NCBI RefSeq assembly: GCF_020404745.1
Contig: NZ_JAIZAP010000010.1
Span: 1-64,000, forward strand
Length of the DNA stretch: 64,000 nt
Direction of reading: 5' to 3'
Origin: Aquibacillus saliphilus
GTDB taxonomy: Bacteria > Bacillota > Bacilli > Bacillales > Amphibacillaceae
Positions 53,261-62,844 of the stretch are shown here, in pieces. Both the position numbers and the translations under genes were made by a program. The notes under the pieces were generated by a model. That model did not search any database. It was not told the DNA's origin and was given only the letters and a program-made list of their open reading frames with translations. The first letter of the stretch is position 1; each line of letters begins with the position of its first letter.

Positions 53261-54045
53261 GGGTGAACTATATAAGAGAGTTAACTGCTTTTAAAGAATG
53301 GATGTCCTTCCATGAGATTCCGCCTAATGCGGCGCTATTATGGCACACGTTAATGTTAGTGAACAATACGGCAAGATGGATGGAATCCTTTAATGCCCCC
53401 AATTGTATCATCGAAAACCTATCCGGATTGTCTAGCCAACGAGTATCTGAATCGAGAAAAATACTGATGGAGAACCAATTGATCAGCTACCAACCAGGCG
53501 TAAAAGGAAAGGCACCAACCTATCAAATGAAGTCACTCGTTTCCTATTTTGCACAGTTGTCACCAGCTGCACCCGGGTCAATCGAGGTGCCAATTCACGA
53601 CTCATTCCAGGGGCAATATCAGGACTCATTCCAGGGACCATCCCCGGTGCCATTTCGTAACAAAACCCGGGACATATATAAAGAAAAAGAAATAGATAAA
53701 CAAAACAGAGGAGGAAGAAAAACGCCAAATGCTTACACCGTCTATCAACAAAATTTTGGCATCCTAAAACCAATTGTACAAGAATCGTTTCTTGCGTGGT
53801 GTCGTGATTTAGGGGATGAGCTAGTCATTGAAGGGATCACGCTTGCCGTCCAAAAAGGTGGAAGGACCTACAGTTATCTCGAATTTATTTTAAAAGAATG
53901 GGTCCAAGCAGGCGTCACTACCTTGGAACAAGCAAAGAACTATGAAGCCCAGAAAAAGCGGTCCCAATCGACACGGTTTCTTGTCCAACATAAAAGCAAG
54001 AATAAGGCAGTGTTAGATGAATTCAGAAGGGAAATGCAGTCATGA
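53257..54045 (+). CDS. DnaD-like replication protein
   Basis: 262 residues. N-terminal winged-helix region (LSSQRVSESRKILMENQLIS) and C-terminal DnaD/DnaB2-like helical domain (YTVYQQNFGILKPIVQESFL, YSYLEFILKEWVQAGVTTLEQAK) joined by a basic linker. Would help load the replicative helicase at an origin. GTG 53257 overlaps the previous stop; GTG 53263 is an alternative start. The gene overlaps the next by four bases. Confidence 0.85.
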   Translation: MRVNYIRELTAFKEWMSFHEIPPNAALLWHTLMLVNNTARWMESFNAPNCIIENLSGLSSQRVSESRKILMENQLISYQPGVKGKAPTYQMKSLVSYFAQLSPAAPGSIEVPIHDSFQGQYQDSFQGPSPVPFRNKTRDIYKEKEIDKQNRGGRKTPNAYTVYQQNFGILKPIVQESFLAWCRDLGDELVIEGITLAVQKGGRTYSYLEFILKEWVQAGVTTLEQAKNYEAQKKRSQSTRFLVQHKSKNKAVLDEFRREMQS

Positions 54046-54377
54046 ATCATCATCAGGCATTAGATATTCTAGATACCATTGCCGAGCTTTATCCGAAGTA
54101 TCTGTTAACGAAACGAAAAGTGGAAATTCTTTTACCACAGTTAAAGCGAATGGACTACGACCAAGTGCTGGAGAAGCTGTCTGTCTATGCGGCAGAGTAT
54201 CCGTATCCACCGACGCTTGCTGAAATTGCTGCCTATCCCCCTGCACCGAACACCTATCTAAAGCAAATGCAGCAATGGGAAAAAGAAGCGGCAAAGGTAC
54301 CCCAGGAGACGAAGCGCCAGTTCAAACAGCAACTCGAGATATTTTTTAAGGGGTGTGGAGTCAATGAATCTTGTTAA
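54042..54377 (+). CDS. Replicative helicase inhibitor/loader (G39P family)
   Basis: 111 residues, ATG 54042 overlapping the DnaD-like stop. Helical N-terminal part (TIAELYPKYLLTKRKVEILL and YPYPPTLAEIAAYP) matches phage SPP1 G39P-type proteins that hold and deliver the DnaB helicase. The disordered-like C-terminal tail is expected in this family. Its place directly before the dnaB-type gene fits. Confidence 0.8.
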   Translation: MNHHQALDILDTIAELYPKYLLTKRKVEILLPQLKRMDYDQVLEKLSVYAAEYPYPPTLAEIAAYPPAPNTYLKQMQQWEKEAAKVPQETKRQFKQQLEIFFKGCGVNESC

Positions 54378-55659
54378 TTACGAAGCAGAAGCCTCGGTAT
54401 TAGGCTCCGTTTTATTGGAAGGTAGTCTGTTTCAGAAGTTAACGGTCACGGAAAAGCAGTTTGACTCCAATCAGCACAAGCTCATTTTTCGGGCGATGAA
54501 ACAAGCAGCGGACCTTGAGCAAACGATTGATCTAGTGACGGTGACCACGAATCTAAAAGACGCGATTACTCAAGTGGGTGGAACGACTTATCTGTTAGAC
54601 CTTACAGAGTCTGTACCTAGCACCCAAAGCCTGCTTCATTACGAGCGACTGATGTTCGAAGCTTATCGCCACCGCAAATCTCGTGAATTAGCCATCCGTT
54701 ATGCCGAAAACCCTAGTGATAAAAAGTTAGAACAACTGATTGTCTACCTGCAAACGTGCCAGGAGCTAGGCCTGGATAAACAAGAAACCGATAACTTCGA
54801 TTGTCTAAAAGAAATTACCAACATGATCTTTGCAGGCGAAAGTGCATGTGCTGGCTTGCCAACCTCTTATACTGATTTTGATCAGATGACTGGTGGCTTA
54901 CAACCAGGTGAATTAATTATCATTGCCGCTCGTCCATCCGTTGGTAAAACAGCTTTTGCCTTAAATCTAGCAGCAGGGCATTGCCGAAATCTCGGCATGA
55001 GTTCGTTTTTTAGCTTAGAGATGGGAAAAAAACAACTGCTGCAGCGATTAATTTCCGCCGAGGGAAATATCCATAGTCAAAAGTGGCGCAGCTTACTATT
55101 CAATGAACAGGACTACGCGATTGCAGCACGAGCGGTTGGTGAAATTTCAGACTGGAAGCTGAGGGTTCAAGAGCATAACCGGACCATCAGCGATATCCGC
55201 GCGAGTTTAAGAAAAACGGTTCATGATCACCCAGATGAAAAGCACCTAGCGATTATCGACTATTTACAGCTAGTGACACCATCCAGCCATAGGCAACGAC
55301 GTGATCTAGAAATAGGAGAAATAACAAGGGAGTTAAAACTATTAGCGATAGAATTAACTATCCCAATCGTGTTACTGTCGCAATTATCTAGGAGTGTCGA
55401 GCAGCGCCAGGATAAGCGACCGCTCATGTCTGATTTGAGAGAATCAGGAAACATTGAACAGGATGCTGACGTGATTGCCTTTCTTTACCGAGATGATTAT
55501 TACCACCGGGAAGTAGAAAGAACGGACCTGGTGGAGGTTATTCTAGCAAAACAACGGAATGGTCCAACCGGTATCGTGGAGCTTGCCTTTTTTAAGGAAT
55601 TTGGTAGCTTCCAAAATTTGAAAAAGAAGGAGAAGAGGGAAAGATATGAAGGAGCCTAA
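54364..55659 (+). CDS. Phage-type replicative DNA helicase (DnaB family)
   Basis: 432 residues from ATG 54364. DnaB N-terminal domain (EAEASVLGSVLLEG), then the RecA-like motor with Walker A ARPSVGKTAFA, Walker B LAIIDYLQLV and motif DLRESGNIEQDADV near the C-terminus. Shorter linker than chromosomal DnaB but complete. Overlaps the helicase inhibitor gene by 14 bases. It unwinds DNA ahead of the fork for the element that owned this module. Confidence 0.9.
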   Translation: MNLVNYEAEASVLGSVLLEGSLFQKLTVTEKQFDSNQHKLIFRAMKQAADLEQTIDLVTVTTNLKDAITQVGGTTYLLDLTESVPSTQSLLHYERLMFEAYRHRKSRELAIRYAENPSDKKLEQLIVYLQTCQELGLDKQETDNFDCLKEITNMIFAGESACAGLPTSYTDFDQMTGGLQPGELIIIAARPSVGKTAFALNLAAGHCRNLGMSSFFSLEMGKKQLLQRLISAEGNIHSQKWRSLLFNEQDYAIAARAVGEISDWKLRVQEHNRTISDIRASLRKTVHDHPDEKHLAIIDYLQLVTPSSHRQRRDLEIGEITRELKLLAIELTIPIVLLSQLSRSVEQRQDKRPLMSDLRESGNIEQDADVIAFLYRDDYYHREVERTDLVEVILAKQRNGPTGIVELAFFKEFGSFQNLKKKEKRERYEGA

Positions 55660-56176
55660 CATGATCGTTGATAGTAATAGTTTGGTGAACGAGAGGATAG
55701 ATTCACAAGTGGACGCTAAGGAGCAGGAAACCTTGGTGCAAGTCCCGGCATCGCTAGATATAACAGCGGTGAAACGAGTGATTGATGCTGACACGATCGA
55801 AGTGTATCTAAACGGAAACACGGTTGATGTGCGGCTGCTGTTAATCGATGCACCCGAGACCACCCACCCCGATATTCCAGACGAGCCCTTCGGTGCCGAA
55901 GCTGTCGCTAGGGCGAGACAGATACTGACAGGAAAACACGTCCAGTTGGAATACGACGGCCCGCGATATGATGCCTATGGTAGATTGCTAGCTTACGTAT
56001 GGATCGATGGGATGATGTTAAATGAGCTGTTGCTCGAAGAAGGATTAGCCCATGTCGCTTATATCTATCATCCGCCTTATAAATATTATGACAGGTATGT
56101 GAAGGCACAAATGAGGGCTAGGGATGGGTGGAAGGGGATATGGGGGAGAGATGGTTTGAGATCTGGTATGTTCTAA
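55646..56176 (+). CDS. Thermonuclease (staphylococcal nuclease family), without signal peptide
   Basis: 176 residues. SNase core from about residue 45: IDADTIEVYL, VRLLLIDAPETTHP and YDAYGRLLAYVW give the catalytic Asp, Arg, Glu and second Arg. No signal peptide, unlike the secreted enzymes, so it should act in the cytoplasm. Two starts are possible: ATG 55646 (AGAGGG) and ATG 55661 (AAGGAG). Last gene of the module. Confidence 0.88.
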   Translation: MKEPNMIVDSNSLVNERIDSQVDAKEQETLVQVPASLDITAVKRVIDADTIEVYLNGNTVDVRLLLIDAPETTHPDIPDEPFGAEAVARARQILTGKHVQLEYDGPRYDAYGRLLAYVWIDGMMLNELLLEEGLAHVAYIYHPPYKYYDRYVKAQMRARDGWKGIWGRDGLRSGMF

Positions 56177-56244
56177 AAAAGCATTTTGAAAAGGACGAGG
56201 ATGAGATAGACTTAAAAAGTGCCTGTACTTCCCGTTTTAGAGAA

Positions 56245-56358
56245 TCAAAACCCATTAGGTCCGTAAATCTGTTTCACCTCCTCAAGTTTTGCTTGAACAA
56301 AAGGGGCAAAAATTGTATCAATCAATACGCGTTTAAGGATTTTACGCTCGTTCTTCAA
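56245..56358 (-). CDS. Possible 37-residue peptide or gene remnant
   Basis: TTG start with AAAGGAA upstream. Product begins LKNERKILKRVLIDTIFAPF and ends KQIYGPNGF. The amphipathic helical sequence looks like protein, not chance, but its length suggests a small phage protein or a fragment. It is opposite to the replication module. Confidence 0.35.
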   Translation of the reverse strand: MKNERKILKRVLIDTIFAPFVQAKLEEVKQIYGPNGF

Positions 56359-56388
56359 TTCATTTCCTTTACAAGAAGAAACATATAA

Positions 56389-56959
56389 AGTCTAGTTCAA
56401 TGGGGAACATTTCTTTATTGAAGGAAAGACGTTTTACCTAGATTAATATAGATTTTGTTAACCTTGCGTAAAGTGAGTAAAAGATAGAGGAATAGTCTGT
56501 ATTTAGTTTACAAATTAGACAATATTATTTCAAAAATTTGTAAAATTTACTTGCTAGTTCAATTATACAAATATATAATTACGTTGGGAATAATTTGCTG
56601 GAAAATATTTGATATTAAGGAATTTATAGGAGATTACCATCTGGTTCCTCCACATGTGAATCCACAAATAATATTGTTTAATATCATACTACATTTAAAT
56701 AAAAGGATGTGAAAAAATAACTAGTCTTTTAGACTTAAGATTGATTAGATAATGTGAAAATCATGTGTGTGAAGCAGCATCTATGAACCTTTGTATTTTG
56801 AAGTGCGAATATATGAGAAACAAACAGCAAATTTCCCAGAAGATCAAATTTATGCATTAAAAAGTACAATGGGTCTTGTAATGGCATTTGCCATATTTTA
56901 ACGAGATAATCTACAAACGAGCTAAGCCCACATGAATTAAATCTAAGAGGAGTAAAAAT
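56389..56959. other. Gene-poor stretch, 570 bp, before the giant nuclease
   Basis: AT-rich. A 14-base inverted sequence AGTCTTTTAGACT lies at 56722-56735. No clear gene. AAGAGGAG at 56945-56952 serves the next gene. The promoter must be in this stretch, but no single site stands out. Confidence 0.4.
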
Positions 56960-59900
56960 ATGAAAAGTAGACAAAAGAGGAAAATAAGTATTGTCACAAT
57001 ACTTGCTTTGTTACTAAGTTTTTTATCACCAGTTGCTAGTGTTCACGCTCAAAGTGAAAGCGCTGTAACTACAGATTTAATTATCTCTGAATATATTGAG
57101 GGTTCAAGTTTTAATAAAGCAATAGAGTTATATAACGGGACAGGTGCAGAACTAGATCTAACTGGTTATTCACTTGAATTATATAACAATAATGGAAGCG
57201 TAAACATTGGTACTACAACTGCTTCTAGAACATTGGATTTAAATGGTAAAGTATTAAATGGTGACGTTTATGTCATTAGTCATCCAGATGCTCATGCTGA
57301 TATGCTTAAAGAAGCTGACATAAAGGATAATTCAGTCATTAACTTTAATGGAAATGACCAAGTTGTTCTGATGAAAAATGGACAAGTTGTTGATTCTATA
57401 GGACAAGTTGGATCAGTTGATGCTGTTTTAGCTGACACAACTCTTGTTAGGAATAACGATGTGACATCAGGTGATACAAATACTTCTGATGAATTTGATA
57501 GAAACAAGGAATGGACTCACAAAGGTAATAACGTATTTACTGAGCTTGGAAAGCATGAATTCGGAATTACCGATGATTCTAGCGAACCGACTCCAGAACC
57601 TACTGCGATTTCAGTTGAAGATGCACGCACATTAGGTGAAAATAATACTGTAACAATTGAAGGTATCGCAACAACTGAAGCGGGACTTTGGGGTAGTGAA
57701 ACATTCTATATGCAAGATGAGAGTGCTGGTATGTATGTCTATAACAGCCCTCAACATGTGAAATCTGGTGATAAAGTAAAAATTACTGGTGAATTATTAT
57801 TATATAACGGTGAATTAGAAATCAAACCAACGAATCTTGTAATCGTTTCCAGTGGAAACCAACTTCCTACACCACAGTCTGTAAAAGTTGTGGATGATAC
57901 GACGCAAGGTGAATTACTCAAGCTTGAAAAAGTAACAATCGATTCAATGACAGAAGATAGCTATGGGACTGCTACTTTCCTTGCTAAGTTTGAAGATGGC
58001 GAATCCGTTCGAGTAATTCATGATAACCGTACAGGTTCGACACATGATGATTTAATTAAGGAGTACAAAGAAGGCGATTTAGTCCATATTATTGGACTAG
58101 GTTCTATTGATGATAAAGGATATAATCTTAAAACAACTGGTCTTGACAGCTATGATTTAGTAAACAAGCCAGCTGTATATTCAACAACTGGAGAAGGTGT
58201 TGTATCTACAGGAAAGAAGATTGAACTAAAATCGGGTACTGAAGGTGCTGAAATCCATTACACAACTAATGGTTCAACTCCAACCATTGAAAGTGCGAAA
58301 TATAATGAACCTATTGCGCTTGAAATGGGAGAAACAACCATTAAAGCTATAGCTGTGAAAGATGATCAAAAAAGCGAAGTGTTTAGCTTCACTTATAAGA
58401 TCCTAGATACAGCGGGTGTTGCAATTCATGATATTCAAGGTAAAACACATGTTTCAGATTATAACGGCGCTTCTGTTCAAGGAGTTACAGGTGTTGTAAC
58501 TCATAAATTTAGTGCTAGTAGGTTTGTTATGCAAGATGTTATAACTGCTGACGATGACAAAGCAACATCAGAAGCAATTGAAGTATCAAAATCGTCTCAC
58601 GGTGTTGATGTTGGTGATATAGTAACTGTTGACGGAAAAGTTGATGAAGTTGGTAGTGGAGTTAACCTATCTAAAACAACGATTGCTGCAACTGCAGTAA
58701 CGAAAACAGGAACTGATGAACTGCCTGCACCACTTGAGGTAGGTAAGGATATTATTCCTCCAAACAAGATTATTGATAATGACAGTATGACATCTTTTGA
58801 TCCTGAAGAAGATGGTATTGATTTCTGGGAATCTGTGGAATTTATGAGAGTTGTATTACCAAGTCCAGTTGTTGTTGGACCTCCATATTCAAGTGATATT
58901 CCAGTTGTTGTTGAAAGTACTACTAACAACAACTTTAACGTTGCTGGTGGTTTGAATATCGCAGCAGACGATTATAACCCTGAAAAAATCATGTTGAATA
59001 ACGTTGGATCCGATTTCCGTTCGGGTGATAAGTTTAACGGGAATGTTGAAGGTATCATCACTTATGCAAGTGCAGGTTATCAAGTTGAAACTGATAAGAC
59101 AAAATTACCTACAATTATACAATCAGATTTTAAAGCAGAAGTAACAAATATTAATCCAACAGAAGAGAAGTTAACAATTGCATCTTACAACATTGAAAAC
59201 TTCTCAACTAATACAGCTAATACACCAGATGAAAAAGTTGAAAGAATTGCTAATTCATTTGTGGATAATATGAAATCACCAGATATCATTACGCTTGTTG
59301 AGGTTCAAGATAATGATGGTCAGGTTGACTCTGGGAATGAAGATGCATCGAAAAGCTATCAACGACTAATAGAAGCAATTAAGGTTGCAGGTGGTCCAAC
59401 TTATAAGTGGACTGATGTTGCCCCTGTAAACAACACAAATGGTGGTGCTCCTGGAGGAAATATCCGTGTTGGTTATATCTATAATCCAGAACGTGTAACA
59501 TTGGTTGAAGGCACTCAAGGTGAAGCTACCCAGGCAAACGCATGGACTGACAAAGGCAACTTAGTACTAAATCCTGGTGTTATTAACCCAAATGAATTTT
59601 CTGGCACACGTAAACCAATTGCAGCAGAATTCGAATTTCAAGGTGAACGTGTAGTAGTTATTGGAACGCACTTAAATTCTAAAGGTGGAGATCAATCTCT
59701 TTGGGGTTCAAACCAACCACCTCAATTAGGATCTGAAGAAGAACGCAAAGAATTAGCTAAAGAAATCAATGCATTTATTAAAGCTGGACTTACAAAGAAC
59801 CCTGACTTAAACGTTCTTGTTGCAGGGGATATGAATGATTTTGAATTTACACCAGTATTAGATGTAATTAAAGGCGACGAGTTAACAAACATGGTTGACC

Positions 59901-62431
59901 TTGTACCTGAAGAAGATCGCTTCTCTTACTTCTATGCAGGTAACAACCAAGTGTTAGACCACGTATTAGTTACGAATAAATTAGTGGATAATACGGTTGT
60001 AGATATGGTTCATATCAATGCGAACTTCACAGAAGATCAAGGACAAGCATCTGACCATGATCCGTTAATAGTTCAACTAGACTTAGTTAAGAAAGATAAT
60101 GACTTAACAATTATGCATACAAACGATACACACTCAGCAGTAGAAAACATTCCAAACACTTTAACTGCTGTGAAAAATATTAGAGAAGAACAACCTAATG
60201 CATTACTTCTTCATGCAGGGGATGCATTAACAGGGACATTATACTTTAATGAATTCCAAGGTGAAGCGGACCTAGCGATGCTAAACCTATTAGGGTTTGA
60301 TGCAATGACATTTGGTAACCATGAATTTGACTTAGGTTCTTCAGAAGAAGGTCATCAAGCATTGGTTAATTTTATTAAAGGCGCTAACTTTCCATTTGTA
60401 AGTGCGAACGTTGATTTCTCAAATGATACTAAATTTGATGGAATTACTAACGAAACTATTACTTCTGAAGCTACGAGTGGTGAAATTTACAACGGAATCA
60501 TTAAAGAGGTAAATGGTGAGAAAGTTGGTATCTTCGGTTTAACAACTGAGGAAACAGCTAATATTTCAAGCCCAGGTTCTGTTGAGTTTGAAAACTATCT
60601 AGAAGAAGCTAGAAAAACTATAGAATTACTTGAAGAAGAGGGTGTAAATCGTATTGTTGCACTGACACATATTGGTTATGACGACAATGCTGCAATTGAC
60701 AACGATTTAACTCTAGCTAAAAAGGTTGAGGGTATTGATATTATTGTAGGTGGTCACAGCCATACAGAACTTAAAGAACCAGTAGTTGTTAATGATGATG
60801 CAACACCTACTGTTATCGTTCAAACCGGTAATTCAAACAGCAATCTAGGTGTATTAAATGTTGAGTTTGACGATCAAGGTGTTGTAAAATCCCAAAATGG
60901 GGAACTCATTAAAATTGACACTAAAGTTATTAATGCTGATCCTGAAGCAGTAAAAGTATTAGAGCCTTTTAAAACAGAGATAAAATCTGTTTCTGAACAG
61001 GAATTTGGGGTAACTACTCCAATTAAATTAGAATCACCTCGTTCAAACAATGATCCTGAAATGCCAAGTGTCCGCAAGAATGAAACCATTTTAGGTAACT
61101 TGATTACAGATGGAATGCTTGCAAAAGCAAGAACGTTTACAGGTAAGAATGTTATCATGGCTTTACAGAACGGTGGTGGTATCCGTGCATCCATCGAAGA
61201 AGGACCAATCACTGTTGGTGAAGTAATGACGGTTCTTCCATTTGGTAACACTCTTGCAACGATGGAAGTGACAGGTGCAGAATTAAAAACAGCATTTGAA
61301 ATTTCTTTAAGTCAATATCCATCAGAAAATGGCGGATTCTTACATGTCGCTGGTGGTAAGGTAGTCTATGATGCTACTAAACCGGCTAATGAACGCATTG
61401 TTTCCGTATCATATTTAAATGAAAATGGAGAGTATGAAGAGGTACAAAATGATGAAATGTACACAATTACAACAAATGCCTTTACTGCAAAAGGTGGGGA
61501 TGGTTATACTGTCTTTGAAAAAGCTTATGCAGAAGGACGTGTAACTGACTTAGGTCTTTCAGATTGGGAAAACTTCCGTGAGCATTTAGTGAACATTGGA
61601 TCTGAAGGAATTCCAATTGAAACTGAAGGGCGAATTATTGATGTAACTCAACAACCAGGAGAAACGCCAGGTGAAACACCGGGAGAAACGCCAGGTGAAA
61701 CACCAGAAGAAACACCGGGTGAAACACCAGAAGAAACACCAGGTCAAGAACCAGGTGAATCAGATGGAGCAAAAGAAGTTAAGCCAACTGTTATTAAAAA
61801 AGGTAATAAGTATGTACTTGCTGAAGATAATTTTAAAAATCTTGCTGAAAATGCAGTTGTTGAATTTGAAATGGATAATAAAATAAATGCAACATTATCA
61901 CTAACTAAAGCACAAATTCAGGCTTTAAAGGATGCAAATGCAACTATTCTTCTAAGCAATGGAAAGGTAGATTTACACATTCCTTCTTCTATCCTACCAT
62001 TAGCAAAAAATGTAGATATTCAAATGAAGAAGATGCAGGCAAATGGTTCACTTGCTGCTTATGACTTTACAATTAAAGGTGACGGTAAAGTATATCATGA
62101 GTTCAGTGATAAAGTTAAAATTACATTCAAGGTCGATCCAAAACAAATTGAAAATCCTGAGAATGTAAAAGTTTATTATTGGAATGAAAAGGAAGAAAAG
62201 TGGGAGCTTATTGGCGGAGAGTATCAGAATGGTGTAATCTCAGCTTATACTGATCACTTCAGTACGTTTGGTGTATTCGAGATTAAACCAGATTCTAATA
62301 ATACTCCAACTCAAGTTGAACTTCCCAACACAGCAACAAATAGCTTTAACATGTTGCTCGTTGGATTAATACTAGTATTAGCTGGTGGTCTTTTATTCTT
62401 TGTGAGAAGAAGATCTACTAGAACAAACTAA
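56960..62431 (+). CDS. Giant cell-wall-anchored nuclease/5'-nucleotidase (YhcR-like)
   Basis: 1823 residues. Order: signal peptide (about 1-31, ending VHAQS); lamin-tail domain (about 38-175); OB-fold-like region (about 215-400); chitobiase-like beta domain (about 405-475); second OB-like region; endonuclease/exonuclease/phosphatase domain (about 735-1045: IASYNIENF, VAGDMNDFE, SDHDPLIVQL); calcineurin-like 5'-nucleotidase (about 1049-1300: THNDTH-type MHTNDTHS, GNHEFD, GGHSHTE) and its C-terminal domain (QNGGGIR, GGDGYTVF); PGET/PEET repeats (about 1563-1600); a further beta domain; LPNTA sorting signal near 1787, membrane helix, RRRS tail. It probably degrades extracellular nucleic acids and releases phosphate or nucleosides. 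Confidence 0.92.
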   Translation: MKSRQKRKISIVTILALLLSFLSPVASVHAQSESAVTTDLIISEYIEGSSFNKAIELYNGTGAELDLTGYSLELYNNNGSVNIGTTTASRTLDLNGKVLNGDVYVISHPDAHADMLKEADIKDNSVINFNGNDQVVLMKNGQVVDSIGQVGSVDAVLADTTLVRNNDVTSGDTNTSDEFDRNKEWTHKGNNVFTELGKHEFGITDDSSEPTPEPTAISVEDARTLGENNTVTIEGIATTEAGLWGSETFYMQDESAGMYVYNSPQHVKSGDKVKITGELLLYNGELEIKPTNLVIVSSGNQLPTPQSVKVVDDTTQGELLKLEKVTIDSMTEDSYGTATFLAKFEDGESVRVIHDNRTGSTHDDLIKEYKEGDLVHIIGLGSIDDKGYNLKTTGLDSYDLVNKPAVYSTTGEGVVSTGKKIELKSGTEGAEIHYTTNGSTPTIESAKYNEPIALEMGETTIKAIAVKDDQKSEVFSFTYKILDTAGVAIHDIQGKTHVSDYNGASVQGVTGVVTHKFSASRFVMQDVITADDDKATSEAIEVSKSSHGVDVGDIVTVDGKVDEVGSGVNLSKTTIAATAVTKTGTDELPAPLEVGKDIIPPNKIIDNDSMTSFDPEEDGIDFWESVEFMRVVLPSPVVVGPPYSSDIPVVVESTTNNNFNVAGGLNIAADDYNPEKIMLNNVGSDFRSGDKFNGNVEGIITYASAGYQVETDKTKLPTIIQSDFKAEVTNINPTEEKLTIASYNIENFSTNTANTPDEKVERIANSFVDNMKSPDIITLVEVQDNDGQVDSGNEDASKSYQRLIEAIKVAGGPTYKWTDVAPVNNTNGGAPGGNIRVGYIYNPERVTLVEGTQGEATQANAWTDKGNLVLNPGVINPNEFSGTRKPIAAEFEFQGERVVVIGTHLNSKGGDQSLWGSNQPPQLGSEEERKELAKEINAFIKAGLTKNPDLNVLVAGDMNDFEFTPVLDVIKGDELTNMVDLVPEEDRFSYFYAGNNQVLDHVLVTNKLVDNTVVDMVHINANFTEDQGQASDHDPLIVQLDLVKKDNDLTIMHTNDTHSAVENIPNTLTAVKNIREEQPNALLLHAGDALTGTLYFNEFQGEADLAMLNLLGFDAMTFGNHEFDLGSSEEGHQALVNFIKGANFPFVSANVDFSNDTKFDGITNETITSEATSGEIYNGIIKEVNGEKVGIFGLTTEETANISSPGSVEFENYLEEARKTIELLEEEGVNRIVALTHIGYDDNAAIDNDLTLAKKVEGIDIIVGGHSHTELKEPVVVNDDATPTVIVQTGNSNSNLGVLNVEFDDQGVVKSQNGELIKIDTKVINADPEAVKVLEPFKTEIKSVSEQEFGVTTPIKLESPRSNNDPEMPSVRKNETILGNLITDGMLAKARTFTGKNVIMALQNGGGIRASIEEGPITVGEVMTVLPFGNTLATMEVTGAELKTAFEISLSQYPSENGGFLHVAGGKVVYDATKPANERIVSVSYLNENGEYEEVQNDEMYTITTNAFTAKGGDGYTVFEKAYAEGRVTDLGLSDWENFREHLVNIGSEGIPIETEGRIIDVTQQPGETPGETPGETPGETPEETPGETPEETPGQEPGESDGAKEVKPTVIKKGNKYVLAEDNFKNLAENAVVEFEMDNKINATLSLTKAQIQALKDANATILLSNGKVDLHIPSSILPLAKNVDIQMKKMQANGSLAAYDFTIKGDGKVYHEFSDKVKITFKVDPKQIENPENVKVYYWNEKEEKWELIGGEYQNGVISAYTDHFSTFGVFEIKPDSNNTPTQVELPNTATNSFNMLLVGLILVLAGGLLFFVRRRSTRTN
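61651..61765 (+). repeat. Tandem PGET/PEET-coding repeat inside the giant nuclease
   Basis: About nine 12-base units of the form CCAGGTGAAACA/CCAGAAGAAACA coding Pro-Gly-Glu-Thr or Pro-Glu-Glu-Thr, a wall-spanning linker. Length is likely to vary between strains. Confidence 0.85.
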
Positions 62432-62542
62432 TAGTTAGTAGTATTCATTGAGAGTAATCTTATTAATATATTACTTGGTTATCAGTTGAATGACTGCGGA
62501 TTTATAGGGGTATCACTTAAACGTTATAAGTTTGAAAGAAAA

Positions 62543-62577
62543 AAGGCGTGTCCACAAATTAGGACGCGTCTTTTTTC
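62543..62577 (+). terminator. Terminator of the giant nuclease gene
   Basis: GGCGTGTCC pairs with GGACGCGTC around ACAAATTA, followed by TTTTTTC. Confidence 0.85.
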
Positions 62578-62739
62578 TTGTATTGATAGATTTATAGCTT
62601 CACAAGGTATCAAGAATCTAGACAACGGAAGGTAAGAAATTAGAAAATTTAACATTATTGTTTTCAGCAAAAAGATGAGGAAAACAATTCAAGCAAAAGT
62701 ACTAAAGAAATAATAGATAGACAATAGTTCAAGTTTACA

Positions 62740-62797
62740 GGGAGTGTAAGATAAACTGTGTAAGTAAGAGAGCGTACGGCTCTTACTTCGCAGTTTA
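62740..62797 (+). repeat. Left end of the IS256-family element with hairpin
   Basis: GGGAGTGTAAGATAAACTGTGTAAG looks like an IS256-type terminal repeat. Overlapping it, TAAACTGTGTAAGTAAGAG pairs with CTCTTACTTCGCAGTTTA across 62752-62797 with small bulges. Such a structure would stop outside transcription from entering the transposase gene. Confidence 0.6.
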
Positions 62798-62844
62798 TTT
62801 TTTATTTGGTAAAATAAAAATATATAAATTGGGAGGTTTTTCTA

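Noticed and set aside
56128-56388. An 86-codon plus-strand frame after the thermonuclease
   Set aside because: It overlaps the thermonuclease by 49 bases, has no good ribosome binding site and an atypical composition; a minus-strand 37-codon frame fits the same DNA better.
56389-56959. Pho box or riboswitch upstream of the nucleotidase
   Set aside because: No TTAACA-type repeats at the right spacing and no recognisable riboswitch core were found.
61651-61765. Short tandem repeats resembling a CRISPR array
   Set aside because: Units are 12 bases without spacers and code for PGET/PEET in frame within the giant nuclease. No CRISPR array was seen in the window.
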